Below, piece after piece: positions 1 through 7,400 of a stretch of 36,733 bases of DNA. The notes under the pieces are model-generated. The model saw only the letters and a program-made list of their open reading frames with translations. It was not told the DNA's origin and did not search any database. The stretch is from an uncultured Gammaproteobacteria bacterium (GTDB lineage: Bacteria; Pseudomonadota; Gammaproteobacteria; Arenicellales; JAANXG01): assembly GCA_947258975.1 (NCBI GenBank), contig CAMYKK010000035.1:1-36733 (forward strand), in the 5' to 3' direction. A program made the position numbers and the translations under genes. How positions within the stretch are numbered: position 1 is the stretch's first letter; each line of letters starts with the position of its first letter.

Positions 1-34
1 GCATTCATTGACGGGACTTGGGGAGATAAGCTGA

Positions 35-793
35 GTGAAATGCCTGATCATCGCCGCCGGTCAGGGGAGTCGATTGCGGCAGAGGGCAGAAAGTAAGCCC
101 CTGGTTCCGGTACACGGAATTCCTCTAATCCAACGCGTTATTCGTGCCGCTGCAGCAGGCGGTGTGGACGAGTTCTATGTGGTGAGCGGATATCAAGGCC
201 CGCGCCTGCGTGAACATCTGGATCGTTTTGCGGGTGAAGAGGACATCGTTGTCAACCATCTCGTGAACAACCAATGGCAACAGCCCAATGGTGTGTCCGT
301 GTTACAGGCCAAGGGCCATCTAAGCGATCCATTCCTGTTGTTAATGTCTGATCATTTATTTGATCCGTCTATTGTCCGCCAACTTCTCGGTCAACCCATG
401 GTAACCGATGGTTTGATTCTCGCTGTGGACAAGAGACTGAGCAATCCATTGGTGGATCTGGATGATGTCACGCGTGTTTTTTACAGCGATGACAAAATTC
501 TAGACATCGGTAAGGGCTTGGCAGAGTTCAATGCCTTTGACACGGGAATTTTCTACGCTACCCCGGCCCTTTTTGAGGCCCTGGAAGTCAGTGTGGAAAG
601 CAGCGGGAATGCCTCCCTCTCTGGTGGTGTTGCTCACCTGTCCAGTCTCGGGAAGGCAAGAATATTCGATATTGGAGATCGTTTCTGGTTAGACATCGAT
701 GACTCGCGCTCCTATGTTAAGGCAGAGGTTGCGCTGATCGAGAATGACAATCCGGAAGACTCGAGGTACTCGACTCGTTCCGCTATTTCTTAG
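35..793 (+). CDS. MobA-like nucleotidyltransferase, resembling inositol-1-phosphate cytidylyltransferase
   Basis: This 252-aa protein is a single GT-A-type nucleotidyltransferase domain. Visible motifs are the nucleotide-binding loop AAGQGSRL (residues 7-14), SKPLVPV (20-26) and MSDHLFDP (104-111), whose Asp106 should bind metal. The MSDHLF form and the HLVNNQW stretch before it recall the CTP:L-myo-inositol-1-phosphate cytidylyltransferase half of archaeal and bacterial IPCT proteins, so the likely reaction is loading a CMP or other NMP group onto a sugar or inositol phosphate. The substrate cannot be read from sequence. The start is GTG at 35, preceded by GGGAG with 9 nt spacing. No CDP-alcohol phosphotransferase partner lies downstream, and upstream sequence is outside the window. 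A generic sugar-1-phosphate nucleotidyltransferase is the main alternative. Confidence 0.75.
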   Translation: MKCLIIAAGQGSRLRQRAESKPLVPVHGIPLIQRVIRAAAAGGVDEFYVVSGYQGPRLREHLDRFAGEEDIVVNHLVNNQWQQPNGVSVLQAKGHLSDPFLLLMSDHLFDPSIVRQLLGQPMVTDGLILAVDKRLSNPLVDLDDVTRVFYSDDKILDIGKGLAEFNAFDTGIFYATPALFEALEVSVESSGNASLSGGVAHLSSLGKARIFDIGDRFWLDIDDSRSYVKAEVALIENDNPEDSRYSTRSAIS

Positions 794-820
794 ACTCGCC
801 GCTCATAGTGACGGTGATTG

Positions 821-2911
821 ATGGCGCGCAGGCTCCCAAAGATAACTCCTCCCGTCGCAGCAAAGGAAGCGCGTGTATTTCGCATACACGGTCAGGATTA
901 CATCGATCATTACGCATATCTTCGTGACCGCTCCGATCCCCGGCTAGCGGCGTATATCGCCGCGGAGAACGCCTACGCCGCCTCAGTTACGACGCAGTGG
1001 CGTAGGTTACAAAATACATTATTTGCCGAACTAACTCACCGTATGGTGGAAGACGACAACACCGTACCCGAACAGATCAACGAATATTGGTATTACGCCC
1101 GGGTCGAGGCGGGGAAGGAATATCCGCTGCATTGCCGGCGCTCAACCTTGGAAGGCCCTGAGCATGTATATCTCGATGAGAACAACTTGGCGGACGGCAG
1201 GGACTACTTTGACCTTGCCACCTTGAGCGTTTGTCCCCGCCACAGACTGGTGGCATTCGTCGTCGACACGCAAGGCAATGAACGCTTCCGGCTGCGAATC
1301 AAGGAAATCAGCAGCGGAGCACTGCTACCTGACCGTATCCAAGATGTTGGTGAGGACCTTGTGTGGTTACAGGACGGCGACACGTTTCTGTACGCGAAAA
1401 CCGATGCGAACGGCCGACCGTATGCCGTTTATGCACACATTATCGGCACTCCGGTCGCCAGCGATATCTTATTGTTTGAGGAAGGAGATCCTGCGTTTTT
1501 CGTAAATGTCTGGAAGTCCCGCTCAAAGAATTACATATTCATAGAAAGCCAAAGCAATGCCGCGTCCGAGGTGCGTTATGTCGACGCCAGATGTCCTGAT
1601 TTGGCGCCGACGCTTATTAGGGCACGACAGACGGATGTAGAGTACTACGTGGACCATCATGGTGATCGATTCTTTGTATTGACCAACCTCGACGCGCCCG
1701 ACTTCAAGATAATGGAGGCGTCTGTCGATGATCCCACGGTTTGGCGCCAATGGCGACCGGGGCAGCCGGATTCGACTGTTGAGTCCTTGGACCTGTTTGC
1801 TGATTACATGGTAGTCGGAGAACGGCGACACGGCCTCGAACGTCTACGGGTCATCGATATAAGAACCGAACAAGACCATATCATCGCGTTCCCAGATGCC
1901 TTATTTTGTGTCGATGTCGAAGACCTGGACGATTACCACTGTGCATTTCTACGTATGAATTATAGTTCCTTAGTCACACCGGAGCGCGTCATTGACTATG
2001 ACGTATCAAGCCGTCAAAGCAGGGTACGAAAACAACACAAGGTCCCTGGCTACGACGAAACGAACTATCAACTCAGTCGCATGTATGCGAGCAGTGATCA
2101 TGGTTTTCGGATTCCCATTTCGGCGCTGCATCGGAAGGACCTGCTCCTCGAGGGGAACCATCCGCTATTACTTATCGGTTATGGCGCGTACGAAGAGAGC
2201 CTCGATGTCGAATTCAATAGCGATTATCTGAGCCTCCTCGATCGCGGTGTGGTCATCGCCTTGGCTCACGTTCGCGGTGGTGGAGAACTCGGACACGATT
2301 GGTACGAGCAAGGGCGGCTGCGTAATAAGGAACATAGTTTTTCTGACTTTCTGGAATGTGCTGAATATTTGATTTCACGCGGTTATACCGCGGCAGGAAA
2401 AATTGCTGCTTGGGGCGCCAGCGCGGGGGGGTTGTTGGTCGCAGTCGCGGCACAACGCCGACCAGAATTGTTTGCCGCACTTGTGGCGGAGGTGCCGTTC
2501 GTTGATGTTGTCAACACGTTGTTGGATCCGAGCCTGCCCCTGACGGTGCACGATTTCGAAGAATTCGGGAACCCTGCTAACGAAAGCGAATACCACTATC
2601 TGCGGGGTTACTCGCCGTACGACAATGTGAGGACGCAAGATTACCCACCAATGCTGATCACTACAGGGATGCATGATCAACGGGTTGGTTATTGGGAGTC
2701 GCTGAAGTGGGTTGCCAAACTTCGTGCCATAAAAACAGACGACAACCTATTGCTGCTGAAAATCGACACTACGGGACATTACGGGGACGCCGGCCGCTAT
2801 CAGAACTTGAAACGCACCGCCTTGATCTATTCGTTTTTGCTCAATATGTGGGGAATGGGCGACGATGATCGCTCATGCCCGTCGTTAGCCCGGTTACATT
2901 CCGTGTCATGA
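821..2911 (+). CDS. ptrB: Oligopeptidase B (S9A serine peptidase)
   Basis: This is a 696-aa prolyl-oligopeptidase-family serine peptidase of normal family length. An N-terminal beta-propeller (about residues 70-400) is followed by an alpha/beta-hydrolase domain. The catalytic triad is visible: Ser534 in GASAGG, Asp619 in GMHDQRV and His653 in TTGHYGDAGRY. The GYGAYEESLD and AHVRGGGELGHDWYEQGR blocks are typical of oligopeptidase B, which cleaves short peptides after Arg or Lys, usually in the cytoplasm, and no signal peptide is present. ATG at 821 is preferred to the TTG directly before it; no strong Shine-Dalgarno is seen. Its stop shares an ATGA overlap with the following SAM hydrolase gene, implying translational coupling. 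The catalytic-serine motif has Ala where the family more often has a second Gly. Confidence 0.9.
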   Translation: MARRLPKITPPVAAKEARVFRIHGQDYIDHYAYLRDRSDPRLAAYIAAENAYAASVTTQWRRLQNTLFAELTHRMVEDDNTVPEQINEYWYYARVEAGKEYPLHCRRSTLEGPEHVYLDENNLADGRDYFDLATLSVCPRHRLVAFVVDTQGNERFRLRIKEISSGALLPDRIQDVGEDLVWLQDGDTFLYAKTDANGRPYAVYAHIIGTPVASDILLFEEGDPAFFVNVWKSRSKNYIFIESQSNAASEVRYVDARCPDLAPTLIRARQTDVEYYVDHHGDRFFVLTNLDAPDFKIMEASVDDPTVWRQWRPGQPDSTVESLDLFADYMVVGERRHGLERLRVIDIRTEQDHIIAFPDALFCVDVEDLDDYHCAFLRMNYSSLVTPERVIDYDVSSRQSRVRKQHKVPGYDETNYQLSRMYASSDHGFRIPISALHRKDLLLEGNHPLLLIGYGAYEESLDVEFNSDYLSLLDRGVVIALAHVRGGGELGHDWYEQGRLRNKEHSFSDFLECAEYLISRGYTAAGKIAAWGASAGGLLVAVAAQRRPELFAALVAEVPFVDVVNTLLDPSLPLTVHDFEEFGNPANESEYHYLRGYSPYDNVRTQDYPPMLITTGMHDQRVGYWESLKWVAKLRAIKTDDNLLLLKIDTTGHYGDAGRYQNLKRTALIYSFLLNMWGMGDDDRSCPSLARLHSVS

Positions 2912-3639
2912 TCGTTTTGTTCACAGATTTTGGCATACATGATCCCTATGTCGGGCAGATTCATACCGTGTTGGCGCAGCAGGCACCCGGTATTCGAGTT
3001 GTTGATCTGTGCCACAGTGTCCCGGATTTTGATATCAAGGCCGGCGCTTACCTGCTTGCAGCGTTGGTGCCACAAGTTCCAAAGGGCGCGGTCTGCCTCG
3101 GCATCGTCGATCCCGGGGTCGGCAGTCGGCGAGATGCGATCATGGTGTGTGCCGATGAAAGATGGTTCGTCGGACCCGACAACGGGTTGTTCGCTATCGT
3201 CATACGGCGCGCACGGGATGTCGCCAGTTACCGCATAGACTGGCGTCCGGCAGTACTTTCCGACTCCTTTCATGGCCGTGATCTGTTTGCGCCGGTCGCG
3301 GCCATGCTTGCGCAAAGTACGCTGCCGGAACCCGCATCCAGTTATGCACCAATGGCTACCGAAGATTGGCCTGACGATTGGAGTACGGTGATCTATGTCG
3401 ATCATTACGGCAACGCGGTCACCGGTTTGAGGGCGGCTCACATCGATATAGAAACCGTACTCGAGTTTAGGGATACACCGATTCACTATGCCCGTACTTT
3501 CAGCGAAGCCCTGCCGGGACGGGCGTTCTGGTATACCAATTCATGCGGTTTATTGGAAATCGCCATGAACCAGGAGAGCGCGGCGCGAACGCTTGGCATC
3601 CATCACGGAGACAGTGTGCACCTGGTTTCAGCGGGTTAG
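2908..3639 (+). CDS. SAM hydrolase / SAM hydroxide adenosyltransferase family protein (DUF62)
   Basis: This 243-aa protein belongs to the DUF62 family, related to fluorinases and chlorinases, whose characterised non-halogenating members hydrolyse S-adenosylmethionine to adenosine and methionine. Family blocks visible are FTDFG..DPYVG at the N-terminus, DPGVGSRR, FVGPDNGLF, SFHGRDLFAPVAA and a C-terminal YVDHYGNAVTGL. Asp68, Arg75 and His122 occupy the positions of the family's Asp-Arg-His water-activating triad, which supports hydrolysis rather than halogenation. An upstream in-frame ATG at 2875 exists, but MIVLFTDFG from 2908 is the usual N-terminus and gives a 4-nt ATGA overlap with oligopeptidase B. 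The physiological role is unsettled; disposal of SAM or its stereoisomer has been suggested for the family. Confidence 0.88.
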   Translation: MIVLFTDFGIHDPYVGQIHTVLAQQAPGIRVVDLCHSVPDFDIKAGAYLLAALVPQVPKGAVCLGIVDPGVGSRRDAIMVCADERWFVGPDNGLFAIVIRRARDVASYRIDWRPAVLSDSFHGRDLFAPVAAMLAQSTLPEPASSYAPMATEDWPDDWSTVIYVDHYGNAVTGLRAAHIDIETVLEFRDTPIHYARTFSEALPGRAFWYTNSCGLLEIAMNQESAARTLGIHHGDSVHLVSAG

Positions 3640-3782
3640 TCCGCGTATCTCACCCGTCTCCCGCGCGGGGACAAGCACGTCTTCGGGCACAACACCGGGA
3701 ACTCATCGGATCATTCATTCCAAACAATTTGCCAGCGCCTCTTTTTGCCGCCTTGGTTCAATATGCGGGTTAGCACCTTTTT
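3640..3782. other. Intergenic region between convergent genes with a repeat copy
   Basis: This 143-bp gap separates the DUF62 stop from the lpdA stop. It contains a short GC palindrome (CCCGCGCGGG near 3660), which could act in termination, and repeat copy A at its right end. No coding potential was recognised. Confidence 0.6.
3751..3777 (-). repeat. 3'-end repeat, copy A
   Basis: On the plus strand this reads CCTTGGTTCAATATGCGGG followed by TTAGCACC. Read in the sense of lpdA it is TAACCCGCATATTG, starting about 10 nt after the lpdA stop codon. It shares the core CAATATGCGGGYTA with copies B and E and the CCTTGGT flank with D. It is one of six copies in the window that sit at gene 3' ends in the same orientation. 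Confidence 0.7.
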
Positions 3783-5543
3783 CTAGGATCCGGCACTGGT
3801 GCCTTTCTTACTCTTTGGGATGTATAGATCGGTAATAGTCCCTGCAAACGCCTCGGCTGAAAACGCCACGGTCTCCGCTAAGGTTGGATGCGGATGGATT
3901 GTCAAGCCAATATCTTCCGCGTCGCACCCCATCTCGATTGCCAGTGTGGCCTCGGCGATCAGGTCTCCAGCATGGGGTCCAACGATGCCGGCGCCGACAA
4001 TTCGCCCGCTTTCCTCGTTAAACAACAGCTTGGTTAATCCATCTTCGCGGCCAATTCCAAGGGCGCGGCCACTCGCGGCCCACGGAAAAGCGCCCTTTCC
4101 ATATTTCATCCCCTTTTGTTGCGCCTCGGTTTCGGTGACACCGACCCAGGCGATCTCTGGATCGGTGTAGGCGACACTGGGAATGGCGGCAGTGTCAAAT
4201 CCGCTCTTCAATCCTGCGCACACCTCCGCTGCCACCTTGCCCTCGTGGGTGGCCTTGTGCGCCAACATCGGTTGCCCCACGATGTCGCCGATAGCGAAGA
4301 CATGTGTGACGTTGGTACGTTGCTGTTTGTCCACCGGTACGAAACCGCGCTCATCCACCTGGACCCCCGCGTTTTCCGCGCCGATTTCATGCCCATTGGG
4401 CTGCCGGCCGACCGCCACCAACACGTAATCAAAAACGTCGCTTTCGGGCGCCGCATCGCCCTCAAACCAGACCTTGACCTCGTGCTCGTCGGGCTCCATA
4501 CGCGTAACCTTGGTGTTCACGAAAATGTTCTCGTACATCTTGTCGATGCGGCGCTGCAAAGGTTTGACTAGGTCGTTGTCGACACCGGGCAGTAGCGCAG
4601 GGGTGAGTTCGACCACGGTGATCCGGGAGCCGAGTTCGCGATAGACATTGGCCATCTCCAAACCAATGATGCCGCCGCCTATAACCAGCAAACGCTCGGG
4701 AATTTCCTTGAGTGCCAATGCACCCGTTGAGTCAATAACCCGGGGATGGTCGTTGGGCAGTCCGGGGAGCATGATCGACCGGGACCCGGCCGCGATGATG
4801 GCATTGTCGAAGGACACAGCGGTGACACCGTTATCGCCGACCACAACCAGATTGTTGGGACCGATGAATTCCCCGCTGCCCTGTACGACCTCGATCTTAC
4901 GCTGTTTGGCAAGCCCGGTTAGCCCTTTGGTCAAACGACTGACGATCGAATTCTTCCAACCCCGCAGTCGATCCAGATCGATCTTCGGAGCTCCAAACTC
5001 AATACCACAGATGGCCATGTCACGCGCTTCCGCGACCACCTTGGCGGCATGCAGCAGGGCCTTGGAGGGAATGCATCCGACGTTTAGGCAGACGCCGCCC
5101 AACTCCGGATAACGTTCGACCAATATCGTCTTTTTCCCGAGATCTGCGGCGCGAAAGGCAGCAGTATAACCGCCGGGACCGGCACCGAGCACCAACACCT
5201 CTGCGTGCCGATCCGCCTTCATATCCGCAGCGGGTTGCGCTTCGGTCTGTGCATGCGAGCGGGCTGTGGTATCCGGTGACGGGGCCGTCTCGCTGCTCTC
5301 GGTGACGGCGCGCAACGTCATAATCAAAGTTCCTTCCGATACCTTATCGCCGGTCTTGACCATGACATCCTCCACCATGCCCCCCAGGGGAGAGGGGACA
5401 TCGATGGTTGCCTTGTCGCTTTCCAGGGTTATCAGCGGATCCTCTGGATGAATCTCCTCGCCGGGAACAACCAAGACCTCGATGACATCGACATCGTTGA
5501 AATCACCGATGTCGGGCACCTTGATATCGATTTTATTAGCCAA
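3783..5543 (-). CDS. lpdA: Dihydrolipoyl dehydrogenase (E3) with N-terminal lipoyl domain
   Basis: This is the E3 subunit of the pyruvate dehydrogenase complex, reoxidising dihydrolipoamide with NAD+. The 586-aa protein begins with a lipoyl domain (about 1-80, Lys44 in ESDKATIDV), then a Pro/Ala/Thr-rich linker and the flavoprotein disulfide reductase core. The FAD loop GAGPGG is at about residue 120, the redox disulfide Cys152-Cys157 is in GGVCLNVGCIPSK, the NAD loop is GGGIIG, and the catalytic His552-Glu557 pair is in HPHPTLAE. Fusion of a lipoyl domain to E3 is known in a subset of bacteria. The start is TTG at 5543, with only a weak GAGA upstream and no usable ATG before the lipoyl domain. 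It lies 83 nt after aceF, as the last gene of the PDH operon. Confidence 0.95.
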   Translation of the reverse strand: MANKIDIKVPDIGDFNDVDVIEVLVVPGEEIHPEDPLITLESDKATIDVPSPLGGMVEDVMVKTGDKVSEGTLIMTLRAVTESSETAPSPDTTARSHAQTEAQPAADMKADRHAEVLVLGAGPGGYTAAFRAADLGKKTILVERYPELGGVCLNVGCIPSKALLHAAKVVAEARDMAICGIEFGAPKIDLDRLRGWKNSIVSRLTKGLTGLAKQRKIEVVQGSGEFIGPNNLVVVGDNGVTAVSFDNAIIAAGSRSIMLPGLPNDHPRVIDSTGALALKEIPERLLVIGGGIIGLEMANVYRELGSRITVVELTPALLPGVDNDLVKPLQRRIDKMYENIFVNTKVTRMEPDEHEVKVWFEGDAAPESDVFDYVLVAVGRQPNGHEIGAENAGVQVDERGFVPVDKQQRTNVTHVFAIGDIVGQPMLAHKATHEGKVAAEVCAGLKSGFDTAAIPSVAYTDPEIAWVGVTETEAQQKGMKYGKGAFPWAASGRALGIGREDGLTKLLFNEESGRIVGAGIVGPHAGDLIAEATLAIEMGCDAEDIGLTIHPHPTLAETVAFSAEAFAGTITDLYIPKSKKGTSAGS

Positions 5544-5626
5544 ATTTATTCTCTATTGTCTGTTGGGTTGCGATTGTTCAACCGGGTTCACGGCTCGCCA
5601 CACCGATCTTGGAATCCGCAGCAGCT

Positions 5627-7384
5627 TTACAGCAGTAAGCGGCGCGCGTCCTCGAGCACCCGCGACAGGAAAGCAGCGAACCGGGCCGCTTCGGCGCCGT
5701 CAATCACTCTGTGATCGTAGGAAAGTGATAATGGCAGCATCAGGCGGGGTTTGAAATCGTCATCGATGTAGACGGGTTTAATTTGTGCGCGCGACACGCC
5801 TAGAATCGCCACCTCAGGGGCGTTTACGATGGGGGTGAATGCGGTGCCACCGATACCGCCAAGGCTGGATATGGTGAATGTGCCGCCCTGCAGGTCGTTT
5901 GGAGACAGTTTCTTTTGCCTGGCACGTTCGCTGACCTCTTCGAGCTCTTTAGCCAAGTCGAGCACCCCTTTCTGATCGACATCCCGAATCACGGGAACGA
6001 CCAGTCCCTCCTCGGTGTCCACGGCGATTCCCAGGTGAAAGTAACGCTTGATGATCAGGTTCTCGCCACCGTTTTCCAAAGACGCGTTGAAGCTGGGATA
6101 TTGTTTCAATGCGCTGACACACGCCTTCATGATGAATGCAAGCATAGTTAGGCGTATCCCTCGTTGTTCTGCCTCTTCCTGCGCTTGCTTGCGAAAGTTG
6201 TCCAATTCGGTAATGTCTGCCTCGTCGTGATGCGTCACGTGTGGCACGTGCAACCAGGAGCGATGCAGACTCGTGGCAGTCAATTTCTTGATGCGGCCCA
6301 GGGATTGTACTGTTGTCTCGCCAAACTTGGCGAAATCGATTTGCGGCATTTCCGGCAGCAACAGACCCGGGGTTTCCGCAGTCTTCGCAGCCGCCGGAGA
6401 TGGCGGTTGCGCCAGCACTTGTTTCACAAAGGCCTGCACGTCTGGTTTTGCGATGCGTCCCTTGCGGCCGGTGCCCGGCACACGCTGCAGGTCCACGCCC
6501 AGCTCGCGCGCAAAGCGCCGCACGCTCGGGCTGGCATGCGTCTTTGAAGTGCCCGTTGTGTCCACGGGCTCCGGGAGGGTGGGAGGGGGCACGGGTCTTT
6601 CGGGCTGGCCTGCCTGTGCGGCCGGCGCGGCGGATATGGGTGCGGACGCGGCCGTTGGCGTCTGGATCGAGACGTCTGGCGCGGCGGCCACCGCCGCGCT
6701 GGGATGCACCGTCAATATCGGACTGCCTGCAGAAACTTGATCACCCTGGTTGACCAGTACCGCGACCACGGTTCCGGCCATGGGCGCGGGGACATCCATG
6801 GTGGCCTTGTCGCTCTCCAGCGTAATCAAGGGATCTTCGGATTGGACCCGATCACCTGGCGCAACCATGACCTCGATGATGGTGACATCCTGGAAATCAC
6901 CGATTTCCGGAACCTTGACTTCGACCGCCTCGCCGGGCGTTTCCGGGGATTGGGGAGTCAACCGAGGGGTTGCCGCCACCGGGACCGAGGCTGGTTCCGT
7001 TGTGGTAGCAGGTGCCGGGGCGGAATCCACCCCGGTAACGGCAGCGGTTGCGGATGCGGCGTGGTTCAGATCGAGTTGCTGTTGTTGCGCTTCGTTACCT
7101 GTGGTTTGCGGCACTACTGTGGGTGATTTGTCTGCCGCTTCTGTTTCTACCTCCAATACCAAAATCAAATCGCCCCGCGAAACCTTGTCGCCCGTTGCGA
7201 CCAGGAGATCGTTGACTTTACCGGCCATGGGGCTGGGTACATCCATGGTCGCCTTGTCGCTCTCCAGCGTGATGAGAGGCTCCTCACCCTGAATTTCCTG
7301 CCCTTCGCGCACCAGAACTTCGATGACCGGGACGTCTTTGAAATCACCCAGGTCAGGCACGTAGATTTCTTCTAATCTCACCAC
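5627..7384 (-). CDS. aceF: Pyruvate dehydrogenase complex E2, dihydrolipoyl acetyltransferase
   Basis: E2 core of the pyruvate dehydrogenase complex, moving the acetyl group from lipoamide to CoA. The 585-aa chain has two lipoyl domains (Lys44 and Lys193, both in ESDKATMDV) joined by long Ala/Pro/Thr linkers, a peripheral-subunit-binding domain (about 283-320, SPSVRRFARELGVDL then GTGRKGRI) and a C-terminal catalytic domain ending in SYDHRVIDGA with His558 and Asp562. Two lipoyl domains is fewer than the three of E. coli AceF. The start is GTG at 7384, with GAGGGAG upstream, only 16 nt after the aceE stop, so the two are surely cotranscribed. Confidence 0.95.
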   Translation of the reverse strand: MVRLEEIYVPDLGDFKDVPVIEVLVREGQEIQGEEPLITLESDKATMDVPSPMAGKVNDLLVATGDKVSRGDLILVLEVETEAADKSPTVVPQTTGNEAQQQQLDLNHAASATAAVTGVDSAPAPATTTEPASVPVAATPRLTPQSPETPGEAVEVKVPEIGDFQDVTIIEVMVAPGDRVQSEDPLITLESDKATMDVPAPMAGTVVAVLVNQGDQVSAGSPILTVHPSAAVAAAPDVSIQTPTAASAPISAAPAAQAGQPERPVPPPTLPEPVDTTGTSKTHASPSVRRFARELGVDLQRVPGTGRKGRIAKPDVQAFVKQVLAQPPSPAAAKTAETPGLLLPEMPQIDFAKFGETTVQSLGRIKKLTATSLHRSWLHVPHVTHHDEADITELDNFRKQAQEEAEQRGIRLTMLAFIMKACVSALKQYPSFNASLENGGENLIIKRYFHLGIAVDTEEGLVVPVIRDVDQKGVLDLAKELEEVSERARQKKLSPNDLQGGTFTISSLGGIGGTAFTPIVNAPEVAILGVSRAQIKPVYIDDDFKPRLMLPLSLSYDHRVIDGAEAARFAAFLSRVLEDARRLLL

Positions 7385-7400
7385 TAGCAGTCTCCCTCGT

